A DNA stretch of 48,690 nucleotides, taken from Bacteroidota bacterium. Lineage in GTDB: Bacteria > Bacteroidota > Bacteroidia > Bacteroidales > VadinHA17. The stretch is taken from assembly GCA_025350595.1 (NCBI GenBank), contig JANXXP010000133.1:1-48690 (forward strand), read 5' to 3'. Positions 21,499 through 31,384 of the stretch are shown one piece after another (positions within the stretch are counted from its first letter, which is position 1; each line of letters begins with the position of its first letter). The translations under genes and the position numbers were made by a program. Under the pieces are notes generated by a model. That model saw only the letters and a program-made list of their open reading frames with translations, made no database searches and was not told the DNA's origin.

Positions 21499-22308
21499 TT
21501 ATTTTCTGGCGGTAACCAGCAGCCCGGTTCCTGTCTTATGAGTTAAACTTAGATCGAAAATGTTAAGTACAATTGAAACAGGGAAGAATATCAGGTAATA
21601 AAAAGGGAGGAGCAGAAAAAAGAGATATGAAGTATTGAGCATTTTTACCGGATACTTCATCGACAATCGCCATGAAATATTTCCTGGTTTTCCATAGGTA
21701 TAACCCGCCTCAATATTTTTGAATCCTGCAAGAGTAAGCTTTTCCTTTATATCCTTTATACTGTAACCATCTCTTACATGCTCATCAATAAAAGATTCTT
21801 CTTCTGCGTTGTGTACATCAGATCCTCCCTGATCAGAAGGAGTTGATATCAGTAGTACTCCATTCTCTTTCAGTGATTTGTAAAAGTTCTGAAAAACAAG
21901 AACATCTTCTTCAATATGCTCCATTACATCTACCGATAGAATAATATTATAACAATTCAGATCAGCCAGAGCGGTAAGATCACCTGTCTGGAAGACAACT
22001 CTTTCAGATAACCCCGATTTATTAAAGAATTTATTGCAATCTGCAATCTGTTCACTATTTATATCGAGTGCTTTTATTTTCCAAAGTTTATTCATTCTGC
22101 TCATCCTCCAGGTATACTGGCCAAATCCTGATCCGGCATCAAGAACCGATGCTTTGCCACTATATTGCTGGGAGATTTTTCGCAAAGCTTTTTTAACATG
22201 CCAGGTACGAAGGAGAAGAAGATCAAGAAGAAAATAGAGAGTCTTTCTCATAAACAAAGACCCTGCAAAGAATCTGCCCAGTGATTGTTTTATTGGTTCG
22301 TATTGCAT
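21499..22308 (-). CDS. Class I SAM-dependent methyltransferase
   Basis: SVLDAGSGFGQYTWRMS (motif I), IILSVDVMEHIEEDVLVFQNFYKSLKENGVLLISTPS. Confidence 0.9.
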   Translation of the reverse strand: MQYEPIKQSLGRFFAGSLFMRKTLYFLLDLLLLRTWHVKKALRKISQQYSGKASVLDAGSGFGQYTWRMSRMNKLWKIKALDINSEQIADCNKFFNKSGLSERVVFQTGDLTALADLNCYNIILSVDVMEHIEEDVLVFQNFYKSLKENGVLLISTPSDQGGSDVHNAEEESFIDEHVRDGYSIKDIKEKLTLAGFKNIEAGYTYGKPGNISWRLSMKYPVKMLNTSYLFFLLLPFYYLIFFPVSIVLNIFDLSLTHKTGTGLLVTARK

Positions 22309-22313
22309 GTATA

Positions 22314-22652
22314 TCAGGATTTTAACAGTTTGTCTATTTTGTCAATATAGTCAAGACTGTCGTCAATATGGAAGGCTATATCAGGAACAATTCTGAGCTG
22401 GGTTCTGACTTTCTGTCCCAGTTCAAATCTGATTTTTGAAGTGTGTTCTTCTATTGAATGCAGAACATCATCCTGGTTCGTTGCCGGGAAGATGCTTATA
22501 TAGACTTTTGCAAAAGAAAGATCAGGACTAAGCCTGACCCGTGTTATTGAAACAAGCTTCCCATGTGCGAATTCATTACCTCTTTTAATGAATATGTCGG
22601 CCAGTTCTTTCTGGATTAAGCGCGATACTTTTTTCTGTCTTGTCGATTCCAT
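22314..22652 (-). CDS. rbfA: Ribosome-binding factor A
   Basis: MESTRQKKVSRLIQKELADIFIKRG...VRLSPDLSFAKVYISIFP...VRTQLRIVPDIAFHIDDSLDYIDKIDKLL. The track start at 22781 is inside repeat-derived sequence; ATG at 22652 gives 112 aa. Confidence 0.92.
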   Translation of the reverse strand: MESTRQKKVSRLIQKELADIFIKRGNEFAHGKLVSITRVRLSPDLSFAKVYISIFPATNQDDVLHSIEEHTSKIRFELGQKVRTQLRIVPDIAFHIDDSLDYIDKIDKLLKS

Positions 22653-22710
22653 GGCCAAAATTTTTAATGGGGCAAAGGTACGATTTTCCGGCGAATTTCT
22701 TAAGTCTCTA

Positions 22711-22858
22711 TGAACTGAACTCTCACCCCCTTTTGATTTCCATGAACTCACCCCCTTCTTTTCCCCCTCTCTGCTTCGCAAAGAGGGGGAATGTTTCTGT
22801 GATAGAGCTTCTTACACCCCCCTCTTTGTGAAGCAGAGAGTGGGATGGGGGGTGAGTT
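22711..22858. repeat. Composite BIME-like palindromic element (family A, copy 5)
   Basis: Outer AACTCACCCCC (22745-) / GGGGGGTGAGTT (-22858). Inner CCCTCTCTGCTTCGCAAAGAGGGGG inverted against CCCCCTCTTTGTGAAGCAGAGAGTGGG. An extra partial copy TGAACTCTCACCCCCTT lies upstream. Confidence 0.8.
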
Positions 22859-22907
22859 AATGTCGGTCAGGCAGGGAGATATGGAGGCTGAGTTCATGGT
22901 TATACAG

Positions 22908-22938
22908 TTGTGCCGTTGCGCCTTTTTTACTAGATTTG
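22908..22938 (+). promoter_or_regulatory. Predicted promoter of trpS
   Basis: TTG (22908-22910), 20 nt, TAGATTTG (22931-22938). Confidence 0.5.
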
Positions 22939-22962
22939 CACCGAACATTATTTAAGTAAAAA

Positions 22963-23952
22963 ATGGACACAGTAGTAAGCGGCATCAGATCAACAGGAAA
23001 CCTGCACCTTGGAAATTATTTTGGTGCTATAAAGAATTTTCTTAAAATGCAAAAAGAGAATAATTGTTTTTTCTTTATAGCTGATTACCACGCGCTTACA
23101 ACTCATCCAAAACCTGCAGATCTTCATGGAAATATAAAACAGGTACTTGCAGAATATCTCGCATGCGGAATTGATCCGGAAGTCGCCACTGTTTTCATCC
23201 AGAGCGATGTCCCTGAAGTTGCTGAATTGTACCTTTTACTAAATATGAATGCATATGTTGGTGAACTGGAGAGGACAGCATCATTTAAGGAGAAGGTCAG
23301 GCTGCAGCCCGATAATGTAAATGCAGGATTGCTTACATATCCCGTATTGATGGCTTCCGATATTATTATTCACAAAGCGAATAAGGTACCGGTGGGAAAA
23401 GATCAGGAGCAGCACCTCGAGATGACCAGGCATTTCGCCAGAAGATTCAATATGATGTACGAGGTTAACTATTTTCCTGAACCTGATGCCTATAATTTTG
23501 GACAGCAGCTGGTAAAAATTCCCGGCCTTGATGGTACTGGTAAGATGGGAAAGAGTGAGGGGAATGGTGTATTTCTTGCCGATACTCCCCAGGAAATCCG
23601 TAAGAAAGTAATGAGAGCTGTCACAGACACTGGCCCAACCTCACCCAATCAGGAACAAACCGAACCGGTGAAGAACCTTTTTACAATTATGAATGTTGTC
23701 TCAGACCCAGAGACGGTTAAGTTTTTCACTGAGAAATACGCCTCCTGCGAGATCCGTTATGGCGACATGAAAAAGCAACTGGCTGAGGATATTGTAAAAT
23801 TCACCGAACCAATCCGTCTCAGAATCACAGATCTTCTGTCTGATAATGAATATCTTTCAAGAGTTGTTGCTGCCGGAGCAGAAAAGGCCAGGGCAAGCGC
23901 TTCAAAAACAGTGAAGGAAGTAAGGGAAATTATTGGGTACCGGGGATTCTGA
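22963..23952 (+). CDS. trpS: Tryptophanyl-tRNA synthetase
   Basis: MDTVVSGIRSTGNLHLGNYFGA (HIGH-like), KMGKSEGN (KMSKS-like). Confidence 0.96.
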   Translation: MDTVVSGIRSTGNLHLGNYFGAIKNFLKMQKENNCFFFIADYHALTTHPKPADLHGNIKQVLAEYLACGIDPEVATVFIQSDVPEVAELYLLLNMNAYVGELERTASFKEKVRLQPDNVNAGLLTYPVLMASDIIIHKANKVPVGKDQEQHLEMTRHFARRFNMMYEVNYFPEPDAYNFGQQLVKIPGLDGTGKMGKSEGNGVFLADTPQEIRKKVMRAVTDTGPTSPNQEQTEPVKNLFTIMNVVSDPETVKFFTEKYASCEIRYGDMKKQLAEDIVKFTEPIRLRITDLLSDNEYLSRVVAAGAEKARASASKTVKEVREIIGYRGF

Positions 23953-23963
23953 TATAAAAAGAA

Positions 23964-24001
23964 AGCCAGGCTTTTGACCTGGCTGCCCTGAGGGATCAGG
24001 G
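23964..24001 (+). terminator. Tandem hairpins downstream of trpS
   Basis: AGCCAGG-CTTTTGA-CCTGGCT (23964-23984) then CCCTGA-GGGA-TCAGGG (23986-24001). No strong T-tract. Confidence 0.4.
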
Positions 24002-24087
24002 ATATTATTGAGATTGCCTATGTAATACCAATAGTTCAAATTGTGTGCCAAAAGTGTTTGGTCTCGCAGGAATATTCTTTTATTTGT

Positions 24088-24095
24088 TAATTTTG
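24088..24095 (+). promoter_or_regulatory. Candidate -7 box (TAATTTTG) upstream of the envelope cluster
   Basis: TAnnTTTG match 28 nt before the GTG start at 24124. Confidence 0.4.
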
Positions 24096-24123
24096 GATTA
24101 TATCAATAACCAATGATCTGACA

Positions 24124-26796
24124 GTGGGAAAACGATTCACAATCATTCTTCTGACACTTCTTGTCTCTGCTCTTGTAATAATGGGGTATTATTTCCGGCA
24201 AAGCAGAAAGATCATATTTACAGACCCTTATAAAGTTATTTCTACAGATGCCTGTGTAGTAATTGAGACCGTTGACCTTCAAAGTTTCATGAATTCTCTT
24301 ACAACAGGCAAGGGCTTGTTTGGAGAATTGGGAAAGATCAAAGAGTTAAGCATTTTTAACCAGAAGCTGAAATATCTTACTGATCAGCTAAATAAAGTCG
24401 GGTTTAAAAAGGTATTGAACGAAGGCAGGGCCGTAATTTCTTTTCATCCGGCATTGAATGGCAAACTTCAGGTACTTCTGTCAACTCCAGCTGGTGAGAT
24501 AAGCTATCGTCAGATAAAAGACATGCTCCGGTCATCAGGTATAAATAATGTGATTGAAACGAAATTAAAGAGCAGGGTTGTTCTTAAAGCGCCATTTTTA
24601 ATTAACAGTCAGAAGGACACGGCATATATAACTCTTTTCCCTGGATTAGTGGTATGCAGCTCTTCAGTGAAACTTATTGAAGAAGCTTGTCTTCAGATTT
24701 CAAGTGAGAGAGATGTAAGAAACCTTCCGGGGTTTTCAAAAGTACTTCTTGCATCAGGGAAAAACGTGGATAAGATTTTTGTGGTTTTTGCTAATCTGCA
24801 GGGGTTTCTTAAATCTGTTCTTGGAGAACAAGGTCAGGGGCTGGCACAAAAAATTGCTAAACTTGCAGGAACTGCGGGAGGTGATATTTATATCAATGAA
24901 GAAGGTCTGGTACTGAGCGGATATACCGAAAGTACTGATTCATCGGATTTTCTATACAAGTACAAATTTATTGCTCCAAAGGCATTCCATACGTATAAAA
25001 TTCTTCCCTCATCAACAGTGCTTTTTGAAACGCTTATTCATCAGGGAATAACCTTGAACAATAAATTCGACAGCACCATCTCACGCCAAACGATTGATCT
25101 TGCTTCCAAATTGAAAGATTACACCGGTGAAGAGATTACAAGGGCATACATAAATATTAAAGGAAATCAGGTGCATGATAATACATTGATTATATATGAA
25201 CTGATTAACCGTACTCAGGCTGAATTGATTTTTCTTAATGAACTGGGTCCTGACAGCAATATTATATATTTTCAACCTGACAACCAGATTAAAATTCCGG
25301 TTTATAAAGTTCCGTATAATGGGCTCAGCAAAGTATTGATACCCGGATTTGCACCCGGATTTGATGAATCATATTTAGCTTTTTACGATAACTTCCTTAT
25401 AACCGGAAGTTCCTTTACCACTATCTCGAAGTTATTATATGACAACCTTCTTAACAAAACTCTTGCAAATGATCTGACATATCGCGATTTCGCAAGTACG
25501 CTTCCAAGCCGGGCCGGTTACTTTTTCTACTGTGCTCCATCACATATTACGGAGTATATTGCTGGGTTTCTTAACAATGATATAGTCAGCACTATTACCG
25601 CAAATAGAAATTCCCTTAATAAAATTCAGGCAATTGGCTACCAGCTTGCATCGAGTAACGCCATGATATATAATAGCTTATCTGTAAAATATAAAGAAAC
25701 AGCAAGAGAAGAATCCAATACTGAGTGGGAAACTCTTCTCGATACTGTTGCAAGTATAAAACCATTCTTCTTTACAAATCATATTACAGGAGCAAAAGAG
25801 ATTTTCATTCAGGATTTGAAGAACAATACATATCTCATAAATACTGCAGGCCGGGTACTTTGGAAAGTTCCACTTAATGAGAGGATTAGCGGGAGTATAT
25901 ACATGATTGATTATTTCCGGAACGGAAAATATCAGTTACTTTTTTCTGGCAGGAATTATCTTCATCTTCTCGACAGAAACGGAAATTATGTTGATAGATA
26001 TCCGGTTAAACTAAGGTCGCCGGCAACTAATTCGTTATCACTTGTTGACTATGATAATAACCTCAATTACAGGTTATTTATAGCAGGGGAGGATAAAAAG
26101 ATTTATTCGTATGATAAAACAGGGAATGCAGTAAAAGGCTGGAATCTATTCACTACTAATAGTCAGGTTAAGTCAGAAATCAGTTACTTTGAAGTTTCCG
26201 GAAAGGATTATCTGGTAGCATCCGATGAAACAACAATCTATTTTCTCGATCGTGCAGGAAATAAAAGGGTTAACCTGAAAGAACCAGCTACAAAAGCAAC
26301 CAGATCGGCAATGAGGTTAATTGCCGGGTCAGATCCTTCAATTGTTTGTACTTCCCCTGATGGGACTATTCAAAAAGTGTACTTCGATGGCAGTGTAAAA
26401 AAAATCAGTCTGCAAAAGTTTTCAATTGACCATTCATTTGATATTTTTGACATAGACGGTGATGGTTTTGGTGAATACATTTTTATTGATAATGGTATGT
26501 TGTATCTTTATGGCCATAATAATTTGGAGATATTCACGAGAAAATTCAGCTCCGGGGAACTGGGAGGACCGTTAAACTTTATTTTTTCAGCTTCAGACAG
26601 AAAAGTAGGGGTATTTGATCTCAAAAATAAATTGATATATCTTATTGGAAATAAAGGAGAGACTATGAATGGATTTCCTCTTAGAGGAGCATCTATGTTT
26701 TCAATTGGGAAATTGTCGGACAAGAGTGGATGGCATCTTATTGTCGGTGGAACAGATAATTTCCTATATAATTATAAAATAGACACAGAGAAATAA
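24124..26796 (+). CDS. Membrane-anchored protein of unknown function (DUF3352-like N-terminal region plus propeller-like C-terminal repeats)
   Basis: 890 aa, N-terminal TM segment. C-terminal repeats such as LINTAGRVLWKVPLNE, LLDRNGNYVDRYPVKL, YSYDKTGNAVKGWN resemble PQQ/WD-type blades. GTG start. Confidence 0.65.
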   Translation: MGKRFTIILLTLLVSALVIMGYYFRQSRKIIFTDPYKVISTDACVVIETVDLQSFMNSLTTGKGLFGELGKIKELSIFNQKLKYLTDQLNKVGFKKVLNEGRAVISFHPALNGKLQVLLSTPAGEISYRQIKDMLRSSGINNVIETKLKSRVVLKAPFLINSQKDTAYITLFPGLVVCSSSVKLIEEACLQISSERDVRNLPGFSKVLLASGKNVDKIFVVFANLQGFLKSVLGEQGQGLAQKIAKLAGTAGGDIYINEEGLVLSGYTESTDSSDFLYKYKFIAPKAFHTYKILPSSTVLFETLIHQGITLNNKFDSTISRQTIDLASKLKDYTGEEITRAYINIKGNQVHDNTLIIYELINRTQAELIFLNELGPDSNIIYFQPDNQIKIPVYKVPYNGLSKVLIPGFAPGFDESYLAFYDNFLITGSSFTTISKLLYDNLLNKTLANDLTYRDFASTLPSRAGYFFYCAPSHITEYIAGFLNNDIVSTITANRNSLNKIQAIGYQLASSNAMIYNSLSVKYKETAREESNTEWETLLDTVASIKPFFFTNHITGAKEIFIQDLKNNTYLINTAGRVLWKVPLNERISGSIYMIDYFRNGKYQLLFSGRNYLHLLDRNGNYVDRYPVKLRSPATNSLSLVDYDNNLNYRLFIAGEDKKIYSYDKTGNAVKGWNLFTTNSQVKSEISYFEVSGKDYLVASDETTIYFLDRAGNKRVNLKEPATKATRSAMRLIAGSDPSIVCTSPDGTIQKVYFDGSVKKISLQKFSIDHSFDIFDIDGDGFGEYIFIDNGMLYLYGHNNLEIFTRKFSSGELGGPLNFIFSASDRKVGVFDLKNKLIYLIGNKGETMNGFPLRGASMFSIGKLSDKSGWHLIVGGTDNFLYNYKIDTEK

Positions 26797-26806
26797 TAAA
26801 CAGATT

Positions 26807-28921
26807 ATGATAAGAAATTTATTTCGGATAGTTTTCATAATAGTGGTCTTTGCAGCTTACAGTTGTCAAAAAGATACCTACGACATGAATAAGCTTTCCA
26901 AAAACGCTGTGTTATCTCCGACAATGGCAATTTCGGCTGTTAAGGGGGGTGTTTCTTTAAGCGATATGATTAAAGCGAACGATACTGTTGTTTTTGATCA
27001 GAACAAATTTGTTAAACTGGTTTTCAAAAAAGACTCTGTAATAAATTTAAAACTGGCCGATTTTTATAATTTGACCAATATGGTGGCATACAGTCAGACA
27101 TATGCCATGGGAGATTTATCAATCGATCCTTTTCAGGCTACTTACGGCTATACTCTTGGACAAATAAGCTCTAATTTTTCAGTTGCCCTTAAAAATCAAT
27201 TTATTACACTTGATAATGGGACGCCTCATCCATTTCCTGGATTTCCGGCTGTAAACATGGGAGAAAAAACATTTACCGGGATAACAAATTTTCAAAGTGC
27301 AGTATTCAAATCAGGCTTTCTTGATATTACAATTAAGAACAATTTGCCTGCTGCCATTGGCACTGTTAATGTAAGTTTATTTAACACCGCCGGCCATTCT
27401 GCAATAGGCGGATTAGTTGCCATACCCGGAGTTGCTCCTGGTCAGATCTCCACCGCTTCGATAGATCTTACAAATCAGACTGTCACAAACTCAATCATTG
27501 CTGCAATTGTTCTTACAGGGAGTGTTGCGAACCCAACACCGGTAATAATAAATCTTAATACTAATAATATTCAGATCACAATTAAGGGCAGGGCTTTGGT
27601 TGTAAAATCCGGAAGAATTATCCTACCATCACAATCAGTATCACTTAGTAACAAAGATACCATTACTTTCAGCGCAGGAAGCGGAGTGGAGTTAACCGGA
27701 TTCAAAATTACTACAGGAAACCTATCGTATAATATTACCGCAGTTAGTTCCCTCACAGCAGCTCTTTCTATTTCCCTTCCTTCAACTTCAAGAGGAGGTA
27801 TTCCTGTTTCACAGGTAATAAATATTGGTCCTTCTGCTCAATTTGCCGGGACAATATTATTTGATAATACTACTGTTGATTTGAGTAAAGACGTTTTAAA
27901 ACCTTTTAACAGGTTGCCAATGACTTATGGTATTGTTGTTAACTCAAATAATACAATGATTAATTTCAACAGTACTGATAATATAAAGCTTGACATTAAG
28001 CTTACAAACCCGGTTTTTGATTATGCAAAAGGATATTTCGGCCAGCAGGTTGAAACAATTACTCCCGATTCACTTGATCTCGGAATTGCAGATGTTTTAA
28101 GCCATCTCACAGGAAGTTTCCTTATATCCAGTCCTTCTATTAAGATTAATTATTCAAATTCTTTTGCAATTCCAATGCAGGTTACATTTAATGGTACGGG
28201 TATAAGGAAGAACAAATCAAATGTTAACCTAGGACTTGCTACTCAGACTATTACGCCTGCTACCTTTGCTTCGCGGGATGCTTCAGCAGTAATTGCTGTC
28301 GATAAAACCACATCCAAAATAGATTCACTTATCTCAATGCCTCCTGAGAAAATCAGATTCTCGGGATCGGCTAATATGAACCCTGCCGGGAATACTGGTC
28401 TTAGAGATAATTACGTTTTTGGAAATAGTCGTTTCCTTGCTTCTCTCGATGTTGAAGTCCCGCTTGAGTTCAGAATGAATAATCTTCAGTTTGTAGATAC
28501 CGTCGATAATTTTTTGAAAAGCAGCAGCGGAAGTACCAGTTCCTTCAAACCTGAAGATTTTAAATTGCTGCGTGTCGACATAACAGCGCAAAACGGGTTC
28601 CCTCTGGGCATATCACTTAAAATGAGTCTTTACGACCCAGCAAATCATACAATTAAAAGTACTATCGATGCAACAGATCTTTTAAAACCCGCTCCGGTAG
28701 ATACTAATGGAAAATCCAGCGGTTTCACTGAAACTACAACTCATATAGAATTCACGCAGGAATTTTTCAGCTCAATCAGCACTACAGATAAAATCATATT
28801 TAAGTTTGGACTGATAACATCTGAAAATGGTACAAAGGATGTTAAAATCTATTCCGACAACAGAATTGATTACAAAGCTGCACTGGTTGTGCAACCGGTT
28901 ATTAATATTAAGTTAAAGTGA
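26807..28921 (+). CDS. Large exported lipoprotein-like protein of unknown function
   Basis: 704 aa; N-term FRIVFIIVVFAAYSCQKD, lipobox-like cysteine; beta-rich composition. Confidence 0.65.
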   Translation: MIRNLFRIVFIIVVFAAYSCQKDTYDMNKLSKNAVLSPTMAISAVKGGVSLSDMIKANDTVVFDQNKFVKLVFKKDSVINLKLADFYNLTNMVAYSQTYAMGDLSIDPFQATYGYTLGQISSNFSVALKNQFITLDNGTPHPFPGFPAVNMGEKTFTGITNFQSAVFKSGFLDITIKNNLPAAIGTVNVSLFNTAGHSAIGGLVAIPGVAPGQISTASIDLTNQTVTNSIIAAIVLTGSVANPTPVIINLNTNNIQITIKGRALVVKSGRIILPSQSVSLSNKDTITFSAGSGVELTGFKITTGNLSYNITAVSSLTAALSISLPSTSRGGIPVSQVINIGPSAQFAGTILFDNTTVDLSKDVLKPFNRLPMTYGIVVNSNNTMINFNSTDNIKLDIKLTNPVFDYAKGYFGQQVETITPDSLDLGIADVLSHLTGSFLISSPSIKINYSNSFAIPMQVTFNGTGIRKNKSNVNLGLATQTITPATFASRDASAVIAVDKTTSKIDSLISMPPEKIRFSGSANMNPAGNTGLRDNYVFGNSRFLASLDVEVPLEFRMNNLQFVDTVDNFLKSSSGSTSSFKPEDFKLLRVDITAQNGFPLGISLKMSLYDPANHTIKSTIDATDLLKPAPVDTNGKSSGFTETTTHIEFTQEFFSSISTTDKIIFKFGLITSENGTKDVKIYSDNRIDYKAALVVQPVINIKLK

Positions 28922-28941
28922 ACCTTTTATCGGCAAGAGAT

Positions 28942-30414
28942 ATGATCGGGAAAACAAAATATATACTGATTTTTTTGATGGCAATCAGCTATGCAAATAC
29001 AAAAGCTCAAAACAGCCAGATTCTTTATTTTATGAATGTGCCTCAGAAACACCTGCTTAATCCGGCTCTGAGGCCTTCAAATTCCTTATACATAGGCTTA
29101 CCTGCGATATCAGGGATTAACTTTAATATTAATAACAATTTTATAAATTTCTCAGATGTATTTATGAAAGGGAAGACAGGAGATTCAGTTAATACGATTC
29201 TTTCTCCCGGTTATGACATTAATAAATTTCTTGCTAAAATAAAGAACAAAAACTTCATTGAGCCTGAGTCTGAAGTTCAATTATTCGGACTTGGATTTTC
29301 AGCTGGTAAAGACCTGTATGTGTTTCTCGATATCAATGATCGGATGGATGGAAACTTTGTTATCCCCGGGGATGTATTTAAGCTTGCATTATTAGGAAAT
29401 GAACAATTTGTCGGAAGTAAAATTGACTTGTCGTCATTAAGAAGTGATATGAAATACTACAGGGAAGTTGGTTTGGGATTTTCAAAGAATTTTACGAATA
29501 AATTAAGACTAGGGGTTAAGGGGAAACTTTTATTCGGAATAGCCGATGTATCAATTGATAACAAAGCTTTTGGGATTACAGTTAATTCAGATTATACTCA
29601 TACACTGGATGCTGATATGGCAGTTAATATGAGCGGACCGTTGACAGTAACCAAGGACGCAGCAGGCAAGATAAAGAGTATTACCCTTGATGACAGTCAG
29701 TTTAAAACACCCGGTGGAGTTATTGCTTTTATGACCGGCACAAAGAATTTAGGCTTGGGACTCGATATTGGGGCATCATATGATATTACAAGAAAATTGG
29801 TAGTATCAGCATCCATCACTGACCTTGGGTTTATTAAATGGAAGAATGACGTAAACAATCTCGTTGCAAAGAGTAAGTTTGAATTCAGTGGATTGAACAT
29901 GCTTGACGTTATCAATGGTACAAAGACTATTGACCAATTAGGGCAGGAGATGGTCGATTCACTGAAAAACTCATTTAATCTTTCCGGTACAAAAGTACCT
30001 TTTACAACATATCTCCCATTTGGGATTACTCTAGGAGGAAGCTATAGCTTAACAAAAAGCTTTTCACTGGGATTGTTGTCGTATACCAGGGTGATCAGCA
30101 AACAGATACGGGAATCAGCAACATTGTCAGCCAATTTGAATTTTGGAAATGCTTTTTCAACAAGCTTTAGCTATACGGCTGCAAATCATCAGTTTGACAA
30201 TCTTGGTTTTGGTCTTGCTTTCAGACCAGGGATCTTTCAGTTTTATATGGTCAGTGACAGAATACCAATAGTTTGGAATACAATTAAGACGGGCACGAGC
30301 ACTATTCCACTACCTGCCAGTTGGAATACTTTTAATCTGAGGTTGGGAATGAATATTGCTTTTGGGAATAAGGTCAAGAAAAAGGATGACAAACCTATGG
30401 TCATTGTTCAATAA
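28942..30414 (+). CDS. DUF5723-like outer-membrane beta-barrel protein
   Basis: Signal peptide MIGKTKYILIFLMAISYANTKAQ; PQKHLLNPALRPSNSLYIGLPAISG; alternating beta-strand C-terminal half. ATG 28942 preferred over GTG 28918. Confidence 0.65.
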   Translation: MIGKTKYILIFLMAISYANTKAQNSQILYFMNVPQKHLLNPALRPSNSLYIGLPAISGINFNINNNFINFSDVFMKGKTGDSVNTILSPGYDINKFLAKIKNKNFIEPESEVQLFGLGFSAGKDLYVFLDINDRMDGNFVIPGDVFKLALLGNEQFVGSKIDLSSLRSDMKYYREVGLGFSKNFTNKLRLGVKGKLLFGIADVSIDNKAFGITVNSDYTHTLDADMAVNMSGPLTVTKDAAGKIKSITLDDSQFKTPGGVIAFMTGTKNLGLGLDIGASYDITRKLVVSASITDLGFIKWKNDVNNLVAKSKFEFSGLNMLDVINGTKTIDQLGQEMVDSLKNSFNLSGTKVPFTTYLPFGITLGGSYSLTKSFSLGLLSYTRVISKQIRESATLSANLNFGNAFSTSFSYTAANHQFDNLGFGLAFRPGIFQFYMVSDRIPIVWNTIKTGTSTIPLPASWNTFNLRLGMNIAFGNKVKKKDDKPMVIVQ

Positions 30415-30428
30415 AATATTTATTATTA

Positions 30429-30626
30429 ATGATTTTTCTAAGATATATATTAGTTGGTGTTGCCATATTCTTGCTCGTGAGGGCATTAACCAGTCACGGC
30501 GAAACAGATGGGAAAACTGTTAGAACGCCTGAACAGGACAGTAACAGCAAAACCAGCAATAAAAAGGTTTCGAAAAAAATTGGCGATTATATTGATTATG
30601 AGGAGGTAAAGAAAGAGAATCGTTAA
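30429..30626 (+). CDS. Small single-TM protein (DUF4834-like)
   Basis: 65 aa; hydrophobic N-term MIFLRYILVGVAIFLLVRAL followed by a charged tail. Confidence 0.5.
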   Translation: MIFLRYILVGVAIFLLVRALTSHGETDGKTVRTPEQDSNSKTSNKKVSKKIGDYIDYEEVKKENR

Positions 30627-30631
30627 TGCTC

Positions 30632-31384
30632 TTATTTTGCTGCCTTCAATTTTTTAGCAAGTGAATTCGCAAATACAAAATCATTCAGAGTGCTGCAATC
30701 TGAATGAAGAATTTCATCCTTATTACCTTCCCAGCATTTAACTCCATTACTTATAAAAATGATTTTTTCTCCGATTTCCATTACTGAATTCATATCGTGA
30801 GTATTTACAATTGTGGTCATAGAGTATTCTTCAGTAAGTTCTTTGATAAGAGCGTCAATAAGAATAGCGGTTATCGGATCGAGGCCTGAATTTGGTTCAT
30901 CACAAAAAAGATATTTTGGATTTAATGCTATTGCTCTGGCTATAGCAACCCTTTTTTTCATACCTCCCGATAATTCTGCCGGAAATAATTTATTGGCTTT
31001 AACAATATTAACCCTGTTCAGACAAAAGTTAACACGTTCATTTTTTTCTTTTGGAGTTTTATTTGTGAACATGTCAAGAGGGAAACGAACGTTTTGTTCA
31101 ACTGTCTTCGAATCGAAAAGAGCGCTTCCCTGGAAAAGCATCCCAATTTCAGTACGGATCTCTTTTCTGTCAGTAAAATTAAGTTCACTAAACAGAGTAT
31201 CTTCAAACCAGATCTCTCCGCTATCAATTTCATGAAGTCCGACAATTGATTTCAAGAGCACTGTTTTACCTGATCCGCTCATCCCTATAATAAGGTTTGT
31301 TTTACCAGTTTCAAAAGTTACTGAAATGTCATCCAGAACCTTCTTGCCATTGAATGATTTAGAAAGGTTTTTAACAGTTATCAT
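30632..31384 (-). CDS. mlaF: ABC transporter ATP-binding protein, MlaF-like
   Basis: Walker A IGMSGSGKT, LSGGMKKRVAIARAIALNPKYLFCDEPNSGLDP. Confidence 0.85.
   Translation of the reverse strand: MITVKNLSKSFNGKKVLDDISVTFETGKTNLIIGMSGSGKTVLLKSIVGLHEIDSGEIWFEDTLFSELNFTDRKEIRTEIGMLFQGSALFDSKTVEQNVRFPLDMFTNKTPKEKNERVNFCLNRVNIVKANKLFPAELSGGMKKRVAIARAIALNPKYLFCDEPNSGLDPITAILIDALIKELTEEYSMTTIVNTHDMNSVMEIGEKIIFISNGVKCWEGNKDEILHSDCSTLNDFVFANSLAKKLKAAK

Noticed and set aside
22748-22948. 66-aa minus-strand ORF between rbfA and trpS
   Set aside because: Translation of the palindromic repeat (SPPIPLSASQRGG..., PLCEAERGKRRG); repeat-derived, not a credible gene.
30813-31235. 140-aa plus-strand ORF
   Set aside because: Antisense to the mlaF coding sequence; no domain evidence.
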